DNA of 7,055 nt from an uncultured Succinatimonas sp. (GTDB lineage Bacteria; Pseudomonadota; Gammaproteobacteria; Enterobacterales; Succinivibrionaceae). How positions within the stretch are numbered: position 1 is the stretch's first letter; each line of letters starts with the position of its first letter. The notes below the pieces were generated by a model. It saw only the letters and a program-made list of their open reading frames with translations, did no database searches and was not told where the DNA came from. Shown here one piece after another: positions 5,871 through 7,055 of this stretch. The stretch lies in the NCBI GenBank assembly GCA_902465145.1, contig CABQMD010000044.1, forward strand, positions 1 through 7,055, written 5' to 3'. A program made the position numbers and the translations under genes.

Positions 5871-5883
5871 TTTTTATTGTCAA
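5855..5883 (-). promoter_or_regulatory. sigma70 promoter of the zinc-uptake operon
   Basis: On the - strand, -35 TTGACA (5878-5883, perfect) and -10 TATAAG (5855-5860, five of six) are separated by exactly 17 nt, which include a run of seven A. The predicted start of transcription is near 5848, giving an untranslated leader of about 18 nt that contains the AAGGA ribosome binding site of the first gene. This is the strongest promoter seen in the window. Confidence 0.8.
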
Positions 5884-5891
5884 ATAAGCAC

Positions 5892-5922
5892 AAGACCTCT
5901 GCCTGATCATGCAAAAGGTCTT
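5892..5922. terminator. possible weak terminator after rnt
   Basis: Inverted repeat AAGACCT (5892-5898) / AGGTCTT (5916-5922), 7 bp, with a 17-nt loop that can form a further TGC/GCA pairing. It lies between the rnt stop and the zinc operon promoter. The T-run (TTTT from 5921) follows the stem on the + strand. In the direction of rnt the stem is followed only by GTGCTTATTT, so termination of rnt would be inefficient. Confidence 0.35.
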
Positions 5923-5967
5923 TTAGGGGAAATTAAAAGAATTCTTAAGGTATGTAAAAGTTCGTTT

Positions 5968-6642
5968 TTAATCTGCAGCGCTAAGATCAGGAAGACCTGC
6001 AAAGGTGGTAAAGCGGTTGTAGAGCTTGCAAAAGAGTTCGCATTCCATTTTGGTGTCGTAAGCAGCTCCGTGCGCGCAGCGATTGTCAAAATCCAAACCT
6101 GCACTGCGGCAGGCTTTGGCAAGCACGGTCTGACCGTAAACCAGGGCAGACAATGACGCCGTATCCAGTATGCTGAAAGGATGGAATGGGCATTTCTTTT
6201 CCCAGCCTATGCGCTTGGCAGCTTCAAGAACAAAGCCCAAATCGAAATTGCCGTTATGACCTACGAGAATGGCGCGTTTGCATCCCTGATCTTTCATTTC
6301 TTTTTTTACCGCTTTGAAAAAAAGCGGAAGCACGGTGGCCTCATCCTGCAGATTTCTGCTTTCATCAAAAGGATCGATACCCAGAAAATCAAGATTTTCT
6401 TTTTTTAATTCAGAACCTTCAAAGGGACGTATGCAGGCTGACATCAGCGTCTTGGGATGTAAGAAACCTTTCTCGTCGGGACATACGGTCATTAATGCGA
6501 TTTCAAGCAAGGCGTTAATTTTTGGATCAAAGCCTGCCGTTTCTACATCTACCACTACCGGAAGATAACCGCGGAAACGTTCGCTAAGATTAAATTTAAA
6601 AGCTTTTGGATCGGAATTAACCGTTGAAATTTCGCTGTTCAC
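5968..6642 (-). CDS. rnt: ribonuclease T (DEDDh 3'-5' exoribonuclease)
   Basis: A 224-residue cytosolic exonuclease that trims tRNA CCA ends and matures the 3' ends of 5S/23S rRNA and small stable RNAs as a homodimer. The DEDDh catalytic set is complete in this numbering: D32 and E34 in VVDVETAG, D134 in HNGNFD, H191 in CAHGAAYDT and D196. The order FRGYLPVVVDVETAGF, ALLEIA, GIDPFD, FHPFSILDTASLSAL, GQTVLAKAC and LSAAD follows E. coli RNase T (215 residues) closely. The start is the GTG at 6640-6642, 6 nt after GAGG (6649-6652). A TTG eight codons upstream (6666) would touch the -10 box, so it is unlikely. The N-terminus before FRG is about eight residues longer than in E. coli. The gene is transcribed on its own promoter, towards the zinc operon. 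Confidence 0.94.
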   Translation of the reverse strand: MNSEISTVNSDPKAFKFNLSERFRGYLPVVVDVETAGFDPKINALLEIALMTVCPDEKGFLHPKTLMSACIRPFEGSELKKENLDFLGIDPFDESRNLQDEATVLPLFFKAVKKEMKDQGCKRAILVGHNGNFDLGFVLEAAKRIGWEKKCPFHPFSILDTASLSALVYGQTVLAKACRSAGLDFDNRCAHGAAYDTKMECELFCKLYNRFTTFAGLPDLSAAD

Positions 6643-6666
6643 AATGTACCTCGCTGACGGGCGCAA

Positions 6667-6675
6667 ATTTTAGCA
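6667..6675 (-). promoter_or_regulatory. extended -10 promoter of rnt
   Basis: On the - strand TGC-TAAAAT forms an extended -10 element (TGn plus five of six to TATAAT) 24 nt before the rnt GTG. No good -35 is seen at 16-18 nt; TTGTCC lies only 14 nt upstream. The leader would be about 18 nt. Confidence 0.5.
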
Positions 6676-6806
6676 TGAGAGTAGCAGGACAAAACGTCTA
6701 TTTCTCTTTTATTTGCTGGAATTTCGTTGCAATAATCTGAATTCTTTCTTGAAAAAAAGCAAAGTCAGCCGATGATTAATTAAAGGGACAATTAATGGAG
6801 GTACGT

Positions 6807-7019
6807 ATGGGACAGGAAGTTCTTTTTAGTATCTTACCGCGAAACAATTTCATCCCGTCAGATCTGGTGTATAACCGCAGGGTGTCCCGAGCTGACAAAA
6901 CCAGTTGCCGCTCTTCGTTAAATGAAGATAACAGCGGTGCAGATGAAGATAAGTTTGCTTCTGAAAGCGGGGAGAAAAACAGAGAAACTATGGGAAATCA
7001 AATTGACGAGCGGGCTTGA
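6807..7019 (+). CDS. hypothetical small protein, 70 residues
   Basis: I do not recognise this protein. A start ATG at 6807 has GGAGG (6797-6801) at 5 nt spacing, one of the better ribosome binding sites in the window. The ATG at 6795 overlaps that site and is rejected. The first ~25 residues (MGQEVLFSILPRNNFIPSDL...) are mixed hydrophobic. From about residue 28 the protein is highly polar and charged, rich in S, D, E, N, K and R, and looks disordered. It contains a short repeat, NEDNSGADEDK, from two in-frame copies of ATGAAGATAA (6922-6931, 6943-6952). There is one cysteine, no signal peptide and no membrane segment. A terminator follows 6 nt after the stop, supporting a discrete transcription unit. 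It is divergent from rnt across a 164-nt gap. No function is proposed. Confidence 0.55.
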   Translation: MGQEVLFSILPRNNFIPSDLVYNRRVSRADKTSCRSSLNEDNSGADEDKFASESGEKNRETMGNQIDERA

Positions 7020-7025
7020 AATAAA

Positions 7026-7046
7026 AAAGAGACCTAACGTCTCTTT
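7026..7046 (+). terminator. rho-independent terminator after the small ORF
   Basis: Perfect 8-bp stem AAAGAGAC (7026-7033) / GTCTCTTT (7039-7046) with a 5-nt loop. The 3' arm ends in TTT and runs on into CTTATCTTC. AAAAAA (7023-7028) on the left makes it usable from the other strand too. It lies 6 nt after the stop of the 70-residue ORF. Confidence 0.75.
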
Positions 7047-7055
7047 CTTATCTTC

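Noticed and set aside
5831..5914. Longer version of the small membrane protein starting at 5914 or 5869
   Set aside because: These starts lie in or upstream of the promoter (5855-5883) and have no ribosome binding site; the start at 5830 has AAGGA 8 nt upstream.
5863..6156. + strand ORF of 97 codons antisense to rnt
   Set aside because: It overlaps the conserved catalytic end of RNase T and the zinc operon promoter, and has no recognisable domain.
6643..6666. TTG start at 6666 giving a longer RNase T
   Set aside because: It sits beside the predicted -10 box and has no Shine-Dalgarno, while GTG 6642 has GAGG at 6 nt.
6736..6790. Possible promoter for the right-edge ORF (TTGAAA at about 6749 with AT-rich sequence near 6773)
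   Set aside because: No hexamer at 16-18 nt spacing matches TATAAT in more than three positions, so it is not called.

Overview
The window looks like chromosomal DNA of a gamma-proteobacterium of moderate-to-low GC. The best clues are a DusA C-terminus and a full RNase T, both close to the enterobacterial forms. A gut Succinivibrionaceae-like host would fit, but that is inference. No rRNA, tRNA, insertion sequence, phage gene or CRISPR array is visible.

Layout. On the + strand come the 3' end of dusA (1-368) and an aldo/keto reductase (407-1267), which stops at a strong hairpin terminator shared with the opposite strand (1277-1312). From there to 6642 every gene is on the - strand. In transcription order these are rnt (RNase T), a small membrane protein with a His/Cys motif, znuA, znuC, znuB, a small exported protein with a Cys-Cys motif, a dCMP deaminase-like enzyme and a HAD phosphatase. 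At the right edge, divergent from rnt, is a small + strand ORF (6807-7019) of unknown function with a good ribosome binding site and its own terminator.

The centre of interest is a five-gene zinc-uptake operon (5830 down to 2540). It has a near-consensus sigma70 promoter (TTGACA, 17 nt, TATAAG) that overlaps a possible Zur operator. ZnuA, ZnuC and ZnuB form a periplasmic binding protein, ATPase and permease. znuC/znuB, and znuB/the Cys-Cys gene, join through ATGA overlaps, so the last gene is translationally coupled to the permease. Both small accessory proteins carry plausible metal-binding residues and are predicted to sit at the membrane or in the periplasm, where they could help handle zinc. 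As far as I can judge from memory, ZnuA and ZnuB resemble clostridial versions more than the E. coli ones: ZnuA lacks the third canonical zinc histidine and has an acidic rather than His-rich loop. This suggests an operon acquired or shared across phyla.

At znuC an AGGAGG Shine-Dalgarno is separated from its ATG by a GC-rich hairpin. Folding the hairpin out leaves exactly 8 nt of spacing, and the same hairpin followed by TTTT could also act as a partial terminator. I moved several starts inward from the longest ORF (rnt, the small membrane gene, znuA, znuC, znuB, the Cys-Cys gene, the right-edge ORF), using ribosome binding site position and stop/start overlaps.
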